From NCBI GenBank assembly GCA_030068075.1, contig CM057839.1, forward strand, positions 52,356,960 through 52,420,959: a DNA stretch of 64,000 nt, given 5' to 3'. The translations under genes were made by a program, and so were the position numbers. Source of the DNA: Paguma larvata. Lineage: Eukaryota > Chordata > Mammalia > Carnivora > Viverridae. Positions 45,870 to 57,499 of the stretch are shown in pieces (position 1 is the stretch's first letter; every line of letters begins with the position of its first letter). The notes under the pieces were generated by a model. The model was not told the origin of the DNA. It was given only the letters and a program-made list of their open reading frames with translations, and made no database searches.

Positions 45870-46900
45870 TTCATTCATTCGTTCTTAAACATTTCCTAAG
45901 TAGCAATTAGGTGTCAGTTGCTAGGGACACCGCACGGCACAAGAGAGACAAGGTTCTTGCTCTTGGGGAATTTATATTCTAGGTAAGTAACACAGGATAA
46001 ACATAAAGATTAAAAATAAATGAAATATTTTCAGATAGTGGCAAACATAGTGAAGAAAGCACAACAGGTTCAAGCTTGGTGGAGTGTTACTTTATCCCGG
46101 GAAGTTGAGTGAAGGTAAGGTTTCCTGTGTCAGATGAGAAGGAGCCAGCCACAGACGGCCTGGGGAAAGATTTTCCAGGTACAGCTAACAGAATGTGCAA
46201 AAGACCTGAGGTGGAAATGAGCTGGCAGGACCAAACTTGGCGTGGGAGTGGTATGCAAGCATTCGGAGGGAGGTGGGCAGCCAGATCATGGAGGGCCTTG
46301 AATGAGAGTGACAGGTTTGGATTAAATTCTAAATATAGCAGGAAACCAACAGTAGAGTTCTAAGTCGGGGCACGGTATGATCTGAATTACATTTTTAAAA
46401 CTTCATTCAAGCTGCTGTTTGGTGAACAGATGAAAAGGAAACTGAGAGACCATTTAGAAGTGTCTGCACAAGACCCGAAGTGGTAAGCAGTGATTTGGAC
46501 CAAAGGGCGGTGGACATTGAAGGTTGAGTTGATGGACTGCATGTGAGTGGCAAGGGCTGGGGAGGAGGAGTCCTGGGTATTTGGCTTGCGCGGGATGGTA
46601 CTATTTTCTCAGATGGGAGTACTAGAGGAGGAGCATGTGAAGGCAGAGAAAAGGGTGGAGTCAAGAGTTCTGTTGTAGCCTTACTAGATTTGAGATGTCC
46701 ATTAGCATCTAAATGGAGATCCCAAATGGCATTTGGAGATGGTATAAATTTGTGAGGCACTGGCAACAAAAAAGGGATTTGAAGCCAAAGCGCTCATTGA
46801 CTGAAGCCTGAGGAAGCCCAACATTTAGAGGTTAAGCTGAGAAAACTCATCAAAGGAATCTGGGAGGGAGTGATCAACAGGAAAAAATGGTGTCAAGATT
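45870..46900. mobile_element. Ancient 1-kb mammalian repeat, family not assigned
   Basis: Begins with an L2-like antisense start (cattcattcgttcttaaaca, gtgtcagttgctagggacac, ttctagg). It continues with widely repeated mammalian text: gcaaaagacctgaggtggaa, agatcatggagggccttgaa, ttggattaaattctaa, cggtatgatctgaattac, aagctgctgtttggtgaaca. The frames 46109-46363 and 46407-46769 in it are chance. Confidence 0.55.
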
Positions 46901-48279
46901 GTTAACAGAAGAACATACTTCTGCTTACGAGCTGTGGGTAGGCAGCTGTGTAAAGTGCAGATGACAAAAGGAGGGAGTTGAGAAATTGGCTATATGAAGT
47001 TCTCCAGTCACACTGACAAAACCACTTCTGGGTGAGGGTGCGAGTTATACTCGAGAGGAGGGGAAGCAAGCAAGCGGAGGCTCTTATGGTAGGTGGTACT
47101 TTGGCTATGCTATCCTTAGATAGGGAGCAGGGAAATGGGCTCTTGGGGTCAAGGCAAGTTTCCCTTCTCCTTGGTTTTAAAGGTATGAGGTAGTGGAGTT
47201 CATGTTAATATGCTGATGTTATCAGCATCTGCTTACAAATACGATCACTGAATAAGGGCCACTGCGCTTTCGTAACAGTCCTCATAGACTAGACTATTGA
47301 GTTAAAAAACACATCTCATCAGACCTCCTAACTTCATCCAATATGAGGAATTAGATCCACAGAGGATGAGATTTGCCCAGGGAATCGTGCCTCCCTCCAC
47401 AAATGCTCAGAATGGGCCTCCCTTGCTTGTGGGCCGTTTCCAGATGATCAGGCACTGTGGTTCGTCCCAGGGCCAGTCGACTCCACTCCCAGCTTTTTCT
47501 CTGATGGACTCCTAGTTTGAAAATCTTATTGGTTACCTAATGAGAACAAAACACTGGGTTGTATATTCAGTTTGGTCAGTGCATTCTCCTCTCTGAGATG
47601 ACTGAGAAATGGACTCCTACAGAATCTACTGCCCTTCCTCAGGCTGCTTGGAGTTTCTCTCCCAACTCTGTGTCAGCTGAGAAAGTTCTGGCTGAGATTA
47701 GCTTTCCCTGCATCAACACTGGCTGACGGTCTCCTGGGAAACTTCAGAAAACCCCAAGGCCTCTCCGCTTACTGGGGGAGGGGGCATCCCAGGGATTTCT
47801 AGGAGTGTCAGCTCTGCAGAGGAACAGCTGTCTCTCTAGCGACAGTCATATTGTGCTGGAAACGAGCAGAGGCCTGACCATAAGCCAGCCTGGAACATTC
47901 TTGCCTCACGGTGCGGCCTGTAAGGCTTTTCGGGCACTGGACTGGGGAGGCGGCAGGGAGGATGTCCTGTGAAGTCCGGGCTTCCTGCTAAGCCCGATTT
48001 GGGGGTATCGGGGAGATGCCACTGTGAGCACGTGGTCGAAGAGTGATTCCACACTGGGGTTTGGTCTGAAGCATCTCAGTGCCTTGGGATCCTAACAAGC
48101 TTTAATTTTCTAAAGCAAATTGTTCTGCTTTTCTAGTGAGTTTCGTACCTGATCTTGTACGGTTAGTTTTTGTAATCTAAAGGAAAAAAACGTTAAAATG
48201 TCTGTCTGTTGGTCTTATTTTCACTAAACTCCCAAGACTAGATCAGTTGTTCTTCATGTCTGAAATGGCCTCGACATCT

Positions 48280-48700
48280 CCCTCATTTATCCAGACAGAC
48301 GCTGTGCGTCCCTTCAGAACTCGTTTGACTGCCCTTTCTTTCAACGAGGCATCTGTATCGTAAGTAGCCCTTTCTCTGTTCCTGATTTTAGTACAAACCA
48401 TATTTCATTGTCGTTCACTGCTTTCTCTCCCCCTAGTCTCAGAACTGAGGGAAGAGATCATCTTATCACCACCATCAGCGAACACAGGTTTGGGCATATG
48501 GCAGGCCGGTAGTTCTCAAAACATGGTCCCCCAAGTGCCTGTTGCAGTATCACCTCGGATGTTAGTTTCATAATAAACAGAATCCCTGTGTGTGGGGCCA
48601 GAGATTGTGCCTTTTAAACAGGCTGCCCGGATAATTCCATTCCACAAGGAAGGCTGGTAATTTTTATAGTAGGCTCTTGACGAATGTTTGTTGATTTATT
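48280..48700 (+). mobile_element. L2 3' end split by MER5A
   Basis: L2 text (gaactgagggaagagatcat, catatggcaggcc) stops at about 48506. It resumes after the MER5A insertion with atagtaggctcttgacgaat and gtttgttgattta, the usual L2 end. Confidence 0.7.
48507..48660 (+). mobile_element. MER5A (hAT-Charlie MITE)
   Basis: MER5A consensus pattern: gtagttctcaaaacatggtc, cagtatcacctcgg, cataataaacagaatccctg, ggggccagagattgtgcctt, taaacaggctgcccggataa. The right terminal repeat is lost. Confidence 0.75.
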
Positions 48701-50924
48701 GATATGGACATTTGTGTCTCGGAAACAAGATTTAGGTCAATGACTCATTCTTTATGGTCAGTAGCTTTCAGAGAAGCACACACTTCCCAGATTACTTTTC
48801 TCAGGTGCGGCCTAAATATAGCCTCAGTTCTACTCACTGAAAACATCAAAACGTCACCATTTAACCTTCTTTAAGTGTATTTCTCTACAGTCCATTCATC
48901 TGCTTCCTAACACTCCTGTATTTCAGGGAGCATTCCAATTCCGATATAGAAGGGTTGTGCGCAGATGTGTGAAACAGTGACAGTGACAGAAATGTGGCAG
49001 TGGGGGTGGAGTGACAGAAAGCAGCATCCTGGCCCCCTGTACTATGTACATCCTGATTTGTAGCAGAGTTGGGATGATCTGTAAAGACGTGTGCCTTATC
49101 ATTAAGACTTTGAGGACGGTTCTCAGGAGTCGGGGAATGTGTGCAGAAGATACTTTATAAACAGAGTTGTTGAGAAGGTTCTCACTATAGCTGGATGGGA
49201 TTTACAGTGATGACTACCATTGGCAGGGGGTCAATCAGGCCTGCTCGGGCTGGAAGTCGACTGTATTCGAATTCATTACAAAGAAAGAGAAGATGGGGTG
49301 ATACAGACCCAGAGTTACACTGTTAGGCAAATAGCTCTTGAGATGCTATGTATAAATTTTGTTTTGACCCATTCTTCATAAAAGTAGCCAGCGGTTTCCA
49401 AAGCTTTGGTCCTAAAACAAAAGTATTGCCTCATTCTGTTCCATGCAAGTTGAGTGCATGCCAAACCCAGTGTGTAGGCCATATGTGAAGTGAACTAGGA
49501 GTTCTGGCATAGACGCTAGACTGTCAGGCTGATCTAACGTGCAGTTACCATAGAGCTGTGAGCTGTAAACTTGTACCCTGCACTGCCCATGTCCTGTAAT
49601 GTAATTCTTTTAGGTCCAATTATATGTTAACCTGTCTTTACAAGCATTGATTAAAAGTAATCCAGAAATCGCAATAATAAGGTGCCTTCCGAGGGCCCAT
49701 TTGTTTTAGCTGAGTTGGAACACAGCCCTCCATCCCCACTACTTGTCAAGCTGAAAGTTGAGCAGAATGACTGAACTCTCAAGGGACAGGCCCAACTCCA
49801 AATAATATCATCAATGAAATCCCACTGCCCTTCTGTTTCATATCCCTAACTTCTACATCTTAAAGACTCCAATTGCATGAACAGGACATGAGAATGTGTG
49901 GAAAGAATACATACATTGGCCCAGATAGAGGAGTGTCACACATCATCACAGGCAGTTAGGACTGCTTGTTGTTTAGGAAGTTCTAGCCTGTTTTATGTTC
50001 TCTGTATGTGGAGTCTATTTGAATAGTGTATTTCCCACTCCCCCCTTTCTCTTGCAGGGAATCAAGATTTGTGCCACTCTGCATTTTTATGTAACATTTG
50101 TGTGTCCCAAGAGGGTGTTATTTGAATATATTTGCATATAGCATATACTACAGGTACCCAGATGTGCCGAGGATTTTGCTAATAAGTATTTCCAATTCAA
50201 GGGAGATTTTTGCTGTGCTCCTGGACCTTCTAGGCTAGATTAGAACAGTCCCACTGCACTCTCTATATGTGTTTAATTATTCCAAGGGAGGTAGGTCCAG
50301 CACCAGAAACTCCTTTCTCTGGCTAGCTTTGTCCGAAGCAGTTTTGGACCCATATTCTGTCCCTGTCTCAGCCCTTCTCTAGATTCCAGAAGTTGCAAGT
50401 GCAGTGTTTGTGCTCCCAACATTAAGGTTTCTACAGACTCACTCAGCAGAGGCACGTTTAAGGGCAGGGGTCAGCTGTGTCCTTCGGCAGGGTCCAGTCT
50501 GCCCATCTTGGAAACTCTTTTCTACCTTGGCATTCTTCTGGAGATTGCTATCTCTCTAACAAAAGTAAGTACCTAGGTATTTGGGGGATGGTTTGGGCAG
50601 GGAAATCACAGCTGTATTAAAACTTTCATTAAGTAAAATAAAATACCGAGGTAGAGAGGTAAGGGAGAAACAAACAAACAAAAAAACCCACCACCACCAT
50701 CTAACTTTATTTTAATCAAAAACTTGGCTTTCGCCTTCCTTCCAACTAAACACTCTCTATATATTGATTCAAAATGAGTGTCAATTGCTAATATAGGTAA
50801 ATCAGTTCAAAAGACCAAAAGTGAACAGAAAAATCCTAGAAAATTTAGAGTTGGTTCTGCCTACTGGTAATGGAAGATTCTGACTTACTAAATTTTTTCT
50901 TTGTAATACATGATTTTCAAAAAT

Positions 50925-51120
50925 TGTTTTACTTACTAATTTTGAAAGAGAGCAAGAGAGTGAGCAGGGGAGGGAGAGAGAATCCCAAGCAGGCTCCACA
51001 CCATCAGCATGGAGCCCGACATGGTCCAGCACCACGTGGGGCTTAAACCTATGAACTAGGAGATCATGATGACCTGAACTGAAATCAAGAGTTGGACACT
51101 TTGACTGAGCCACCCAGGTT
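50925..51120 (-). mobile_element. Old diverged SINEC
   Basis: Reverse CAN-SINE, recognisable by gagcaggggagggagagaga, aatcccaagcaggctccaca and gagccacccagg. It has a short internal duplication around ccgacatggtccagcaccac. No clear flanking duplication is visible. Confidence 0.82.
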
Positions 51121-52260
51121 TCACCCAGGAAACAATGGTTTCCTCTAATACTGAAGACAGCAGCAGAGTTCACATGTTATAAATTTAACCTCTCATCTAC
51201 TCCTTTTAACCTATGATGAGTAAAGCATATCAGTTTTTAAATTTTGAGGTAGCTGATTGAAAAAAAAAAGTGTGTGTGTGTAGTAACTGTTTAGGAGATA
51301 TTGTAAATGAACTGTGTTCTTCTCCAAGTAGAATATATGAGGAGAAGCGATCTTTAGTGAGAGGCAGGAAATGAAAAAAAAAAAAAAACTCATTCCCATT
51401 TTTTAAAATTTCAAGTGGCCTGTATTATTCAGACCTAAAGAGGGAACATTTACTGCTGATCACCACGTGCTTTGTTCATACCCTGAGTTCACCGGGGAGA
51501 TCACAACTTTGTCACACTGAGCAAAAGAGAAACAGTTGTCAGAGTTTGACACATTTTCCAATAGAAGAAAAATCCAGTTGCCAACTGCATATGGGTTCAC
51601 TTTGGGTTCCTGGAACTGATAACACATCAGCGTGTCTGAGGAAACTCGTGCATGGCATGTTAGTGCAGCTGTACATCATCAGAGAGAAAAAAATAATTGG
51701 TTTTCCTTAGAGTATCTCTAAGTTGATGTCATATTCAATAACCCTGTAGTTGAAAAATCTATATATGATGGATGAAGTTTGGAATTTAATTCCTCCTGTG
51801 CCAGCTTCTCCAGGCCCTGGTGTACCTGTCAGTTTGAGGTGAGAGCATGCATTATTTAGAAAATGCAACCAGGTGCTCCTTTTGCCAGGATATGAACTAC
51901 AGAAGAACAGTTTGTCTCACGTGTACGACAGCCTCATTCTTCACTCGTAACTGTGCCAAGGAGGAGCTAGTTTAAACTTGGAACCCCACACCAGGGTCAG
52001 TGCCAAGGTGCAGCTTCAATCAATGCTGTGCATTACAGAGTGAGGAGGACAGCTTCTCCTTCTTTGCAGTGAGGACCCTGGAGACAGGCCTAAACAGACC
52101 AGCTTCTAAAGTAGGGTCCCGGGCCCATCACCAACATCTTCCTTGTGAGAGTAAGTACTACTTTTGGATCTGCTCATGAGGACTCTCAAAAGAGAACATT
52201 CAGAGCTTTGTCTCTGGTCCAGACCAAAAATAAATAAATTAATTAAAAAAGCCAACTTAG

Positions 52261-52462
52261 GGGCACCTGGGTGGCTCAGTTGGTTAAGTGGCCGACTTCG
52301 GCTCAAGTCATGATCTCACGGTCTGTGGGTTTGAGCCCCGCGTCGGGCTCTGTGCTGGAGGCTCAGGGCCTGGAGCCTGCTTCGCATTCTGTGTCTCCCT
52401 CTCTCTCTACCCTTCCCTTGCTCATACTCTGTCTCTATTTCTCTGAAAAATAAATGTTAAAA
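52261..52462 (+). mobile_element. SINEC in ENOX1 intron
   Basis: CAN-SINE with head gggcacctgggtggctcag. The duplication aaaaaagccaacttag is at about 52245-52260 and 52463-52478. Confidence 0.94.
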
Positions 52463-52490
52463 AAAAAAGCCAACTTAGATATAATTTGTG

Positions 52491-52530
52491 GGGCAAATAA
52501 ATGTTTATTAGGGCAAATAAATGTTTATTA
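52491..52530. repeat. Perfect 20-bp tandem duplication
   Basis: The unit gggcaaataaatgtttatta occurs at 52491-52510 and again, identically, at 52511-52530, just after a SINEC. Confidence 0.97.
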
Positions 52531-53050
52531 GGTGAAGAGTAAATTTTTCCCTCTTTCCCCTCCCTAAATGGCCAGCTTATTTAATATATCTCGGTTAAAT
52601 GGATCTAAACTTGGGCAGGGAGGCCTGGATTAGCAGAGCAGTGGTCGTCTGGATGTCCCCATATAGCATCAGCATTAGAGGGCTGATCTCAGGATGCAGC
52701 CTGTTGAGCCTGGGGGGCCTGGCTTGATTGGAACTTTTGGACTGGATACAACCTGGCCTCCTATTGGAAGTGATGTGTCCAAATTTTGGAATTCAGATTT
52801 GTAAAACTAATCTGTCTTCTCGTATTCAGTTTTACGTTGTACAGCCAACGAATACACATGGTTACAGAAGAGCAAACCTCCCCACCTTGGTTTGTGGGTC
52901 CCTAATTTGAAATGTAAGTACAATATAATCTTGACAAAGTTAATCTTACCTCTGGCCAGAAGGCAGGGCTGTTTAAATTGTTACCAAGCTGGAGGCGAAT
53001 TGCTTTATTATTATTTAAGACAGCAGATGAGGAAAACATAATGTCCTTAC

Positions 53051-53153
53051 CGATTAGCAAAGCTTCTTTCTCTGATTTTAAGCCTTGACTTCTTTTTTCC
53101 ATATTGTTCTCTCGGTCTTGGTTGACCAATGCGACTGTCAACACGTTGATTTC
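53051..53153 (-). CDS. ENOX1: ENOX1 antepenultimate coding exon
   Basis: This is an internal coding exon of 103 bp read on the minus strand. The acceptor is a T-rich tract ending in ttaacttcacag, and the donor is ATCG|gtaagg. It encodes 34 residues starting EINVLTVALVNQDREN and ends with one base of a split codon (phase 1). That base is completed by GC at the start of the exon at 41021-41106 to give glycine. The sequence is hydrophilic, rich in Glu and Lys, and fits the helical C-terminal part of an ECTO-NOX protein. ENOX1 is known as a cell-surface protein with hydroquinone/NADH oxidase and protein disulfide-thiol exchange activity and an RRM domain nearer the N-terminus. The RRM and all earlier exons must lie beyond the right edge. 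The call rests on the joined three-exon peptide. The paralogue ENOX2 is the alternative but fits the C-terminal residues less well. Confidence 0.85.
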
Positions 53154-54310
53154 CTGTGAAGTTAAAAAACAAAAACCATAGAGGGATTCGTGTAGATTTT
53201 GTGTATTTCAACTGAGCAACCAGGTCTTTTCAACTCTATTAAAAAGGTCATCACTTCCATTTATAACTGAACATCAAGTTTTATAAGTAATTGACCTACA
53301 TGCTCGACAATAAAAAAGTAATACTAAAACTTAGGCTCCTAGCTGCTGCTCCTAGCAAACTCAGTAACTATGCAAAAGTGGCAAATTTGGCATAAATTAT
53401 CTTACGTTTCTGTCCATGTTTTGATTAATCTCTGTTAGAAAAAACTATTTTATTGTAGCCACTTAAACATGCTTTTATTTCAAATATAAAGAAACTTCCC
53501 CCAAAGCATGCACAAACTGATTTATAATACTATGCTAGTAACTTGGACGTGTGTGGAGAAATAGGGCCTATTGGGAAGGTGAGATAGGATTGTTATTAGA
53601 AGTGTTTAAGTTGAATAAGTAGATGTCCTTATACACAACTGCAAAAGGTAGATAAAGCAGAGGTTGAGAAATTCTTTTCTGCGGAAACTAAAAATGAAGA
53701 ATTATACAACAAACCAGTAACATGTGGAACATTGAAGTTGAACTATTTTTAATTCTTTCTATGGTCTTTTCTATTTAGAAACAGAGAAAAACATTTAACT
53801 CCTATTCTCCCAGACTTGGTATTAGGATTCAAAATGGAGAAGGATCAGAAGCCTACATATATGGGATACAATCATTAGGGAGGTTAAGTCTTGGAGGGAA
53901 ATTTGTCACTGAAAGAAAGGTCTCAAAGAGTGATGAGCATATTGAGCAGAGACTTAAGGATACTGTCTCCATTTTAGATGATGAGAAATCTTCCAGAAGG
54001 AGAGGTTAGTAGGGAGGGACAAAGGAGAACTTAGAAGGTCTGGGCAAAAGGTTTGGCAGGTGGTACCAGGACAGGAACTGGTTATAGGGATAGACACTGA
54101 TTTAGTTAATACAAATTGACAAAATTGGCCAGATAAAAGAATATGGAAATAGTTGGGAGCATGTAAAGAGCATGAACCCCATATGAAGGCATTCAAATAA
54201 AAGAAAAAACCAACAAAGCTCAGTGTATGTCAATCACAAAAGATCTGTGAGCTTAATTTAACCTATGAGCTACTACTTTGTAAATTAGGGGTAATAAGAA
54301 ATTGCCAGGA

Positions 54311-54513
54311 GGGGCGCCTGGGTGGCTCAGTCGGTTAAGCGGCCGACTTCGGCTCAGGTCACGATCTCACGGTCTGTGAGTTCGAGCCCCACATCGGGCT
54401 CTGTGCTGATGGCTCATCAGAGCCTGGAGCCTGCTTCGGATTCTGTGTCTCCCTCTCTCTCTGCCCTTCCCCTGCTCATGCTCTATCTCTATGTCTCTCA
54501 AAAATAAATAAAC

Positions 54514-54542
<29 letters not shown>
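54311..54542 (+). mobile_element. Young SINEC with long A tail
   Basis: CAN-SINE close to the felid consensus (ggggcgcctgggtggctcag). It has an uninterrupted A tail of about 26 nt and a perfect 15-bp duplication aagaaattgccagga at 54296-54310 and 54543-54557 (the tail/duplication boundary is ambiguous by a base or two). A 5-bp repeat (ctcat/catca area near 54414) is the only visible oddity in the body. It is antisense to ENOX1. Confidence 0.96.
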
Positions 54543-54545
<3 letters not shown>

Positions 54546-56173
54546 AAATTGCCAGGAAAAAAATGCTCCAAGAAATTGGTAATTGCAATTTGGTGAACAT
54601 TTTGGAGGCTCCTCTAAAGATCCTACTTACCTGCTGCAGATGAGTAAGAGGAAGAATTGAGGGGATCACAGTGAGGTGGGGATAGATCAGAAGGAAGATG
54701 CTGGGTGGCTACAGGGTACAGATTGGGTTTAACAAATGGTCCAAGGGAAGGCTACAGTTAGCTGCGCATAGAAAACCATTAGAGATGAAAGATGTCACGA
54801 CACTTCCAAAAAGGGATTTTGGAAATCGGCCCCAGTAGACACATAATCCAGAATTTTAAAACAGAATAAACCTGATGATTGATGTAGAGGAGATAAGGAG
54901 TTCCAGGAAAGATGGAGGAATATCCTCTATGATGAAATAACATGAACATGTTTTAAGGGCTAGAAAAGGCTTAGGAGGAAACAGTGTCTCCAAGAAAGGG
55001 TGATCTGTTCACAGCCTGGATGATAACGGGAGCCAAATGAAATTACTGGTTAGAGTTTAGCAGACAACAGGCCCGTGTTAATTGACAAAACCGAGTGATG
55101 TCCTGGAGCCATCACACGGTTGAGGATCCAGGTTTAGTAAGGGGAATGGACCACATGGGCAGGCGGTACACCAGGAGCCGGCGAGAAATGGCAAGGGCAG
55201 AACACACTGAGACCACTCAAGGGTGCTGTTAGGCATTTGTCCCATATTCAAAGCTGGAGGGGGATGTCCAGCAGGTCCCAACAAATTCTCCAAGGAGCCA
55301 GATAACGGCTGACCACTGTCTGTTACTTTGATGATGACCTGGGGTTGGGTAAATGAGGATGGAAAGAGGAGTCCGAGGAAATATGTTTGAGATTGAGTAT
55401 CGCAGCATGTGCTCTGCTAACCACAAACGGTGTTCTCCTACATGGTCGCTGTCAGTGACTCCGGAGTGGACACACCTCTCTGCAAGGCTTCAACGGCCAT
55501 GCGGGAGGCCCGGGTCCAACAAAGACTGGAGGCTGGGCAGTGCTTCAGCCTTTGGGTACCACTGTGGGTTCTGCCCAGGGTAGATAGGTTGCTGCTTTTT
55601 TGACTCCTCCAGCAGGAAGAAGAACTATTCTGTGAAGAGTACAGGACTGAATGAAACTGATCAGGCAGGCTCTGAGAAGTGCCTGGAGTTGGCTTCAAGC
55701 ACCCGTTAAAAGGGAACTATCATTTCCATTATAGAGCAAGGGGTGTCCAAGCACACTGAGGGACTCGGGTCCCCCACAGCATTGGTGAAGTGGACCAACT
55801 TGTGACCACTCGAAAGCGGTACTATTGCCTAAGTGCTCTGGGGCCCAAGCCGGCCTCAGGCATGGCACAGGAGCTCAGACTCGTTCTGGTCTAAGATGGC
55901 AACACAGGAAGACCCTGAACTCACCCTCTCCAGAGAACACACCAAGTTACACCTATTCATAGGACAATTTCTCCTGAAGAACTAAGGGCTGACTGAAGGG
56001 CTTCTGCACAACACAAGACAGAACGGCAAGAGAGATGGAGACAGGGTAAGGAAGGGAACCCCCACCGCTGAAGCCGTGAACAGCAGTGGGGAGGGAAAGT
56101 ACCGAGGGATCTGGAACTCCGCTGTCCTTAGACAAAAAATAAAAAGCCATGGTTTAAAAGAGCAACTAGCTAA

Positions 56174-56263
56174 GGGTCGCCTGGGTGGCTTTAGACAGTT
56201 AAGTGTCCAACTCTTGATTTCCATGCCCTCCCTCTCTCACAAAATAAACAAACCTAATTTTCT
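56174..56263 (+). mobile_element. SINEC fragment, internally deleted
   Basis: The head (gtcgcctgggtggct) is followed almost directly by the CT-rich end and A-rich tail, so about 110 bp is missing. Flanks ttaaaagagcaactagc (56154-56170) and ttaaaagagtgaccagc (56264-56280) show a real insertion into the L1 5' UTR. Confidence 0.85.
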
Positions 56264-57499
56264 TTAAAAGAGTGACCAGCGTGCGGAAGAGCTGTGGGAA
56301 CACTCTGGGTCAGAGGGACTGCAGAACAACACCGCTGACGCTCCTCCTCCACCTTAATAGCATAGCCCAGAGGAGGGGCTGGAGCCTCAAGTCCTCTAGG
56401 CAAACATCAGCCCCTGATGCACTTGGGCACAGTAAGAAAAAACCAAAAACCAAAACCCCCAAATGCCCGAGGCTTAAAAGAGCAACTAGCATATTAAAAA
56501 GCCCATTCTAGAATTCTGCTAATAGTAGGGTAGCTGTGGGAGTGGGATACGCAGTCTCTGCCCACTACTCCTCCACACACCTTGAAAGCACAGAGTGACG
56601 CACAATCCTGGTGCAGTCCTGGCCTGTGGCCTCAGTGAGCCTTGGACCCCTAGCCCACCCCAGTACCAGCCAGCCCGCCAAGGCCGCCACAGGGCTGTGC
56701 ACACTGGGACATCCTTGGTTAGTGCTCACTACAGCTCCAGCCTTCAGGCTAAGGTCACAGGCACAAAGCACCCCAGAACACTCAAGGCCCACAACCACTT
56801 TGGGTTCAGATGGCTTGCTAGGGCACCCCCAGTGTAGGGTGCTCCAGAATGTTCTGGCTGACGTGTGCTTGAGATCCATAACATGACATGTAATAATTAA
56901 AATGTCAAAAGTTAAAGATAATTTTAAAAACAAGACAGAAGCAAAACATTTCCTATGAGGGAAAACCTATAAGACTGTCAGCTGACGTTTTTGGCAGAAG
57001 CCTTGCAAGCCAGCATGGAGTGGCGCAATAGAGTCCACGTGCTGAGAGGAAAAAACCTACAGCTGAGAATACTCTAGTGGGCAAGGTTATGATTCAGATT
57101 TGAAGGAAGGGAAAAGTGTTTCCCAGACAGACAAAGGAGTTTATCATCACTAAACCAGTCTTAAAAGAAATGGCTACATGAGCTATAATAAAACATGAAT
57201 AAGAAGATTCAAAATATAACAGAATACATGTAAAAAGGGAAGAGAAGGGGGTAAGGGCTTTTTTTTCCTTTTAAGAATATGTTTGAACTTAAATGACCAA
57301 AAAATTAACATAGACTGCTATTTACTTAGGATATTATATAGAAACCTCCTGGTAACCAGAAACCCAAAACCTCTAATAGATACACAAAAAATAAAGAGAG
57401 AAGCCAAACATACGCCTACAAAAATTCATCAATCATGAAGAAAGAGAGCAAAAGAAGAAATAGAAAAGATCTACAAAACCACCAGAAAACAAATAACAT

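Larger units (their letters stand above)
41107..53050 (-). other. ENOX1: ENOX1 second-last intron (11.9 kb)
   Basis: The intron runs from donor gtaagg at 53050 to acceptor ttctatttcag ending at 41107 (minus strand). It contains SINECs at 41225, 42672, 43254, 44595, 50925 and 52261, an old 1-kb repeat at 45870-46900, and an L2 split by MER5A at 48280-48700. Stretches 42871-43237, 43481-44580, 44812-45869, 46901-48279, 48701-50924, 51121-52244 and 52531-53050 contain no gene or repeat I can support. The stretch at 41800-42240 is listed separately as possibly conserved DNA. Confidence 0.85.

Noticed and set aside
30564..53153. ENOX2 as the identity of the gene
   Set aside because: The remembered ENOX2 tail differs from the CAFEGIKTT end seen here. 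It is kept as the main alternative until aligned.
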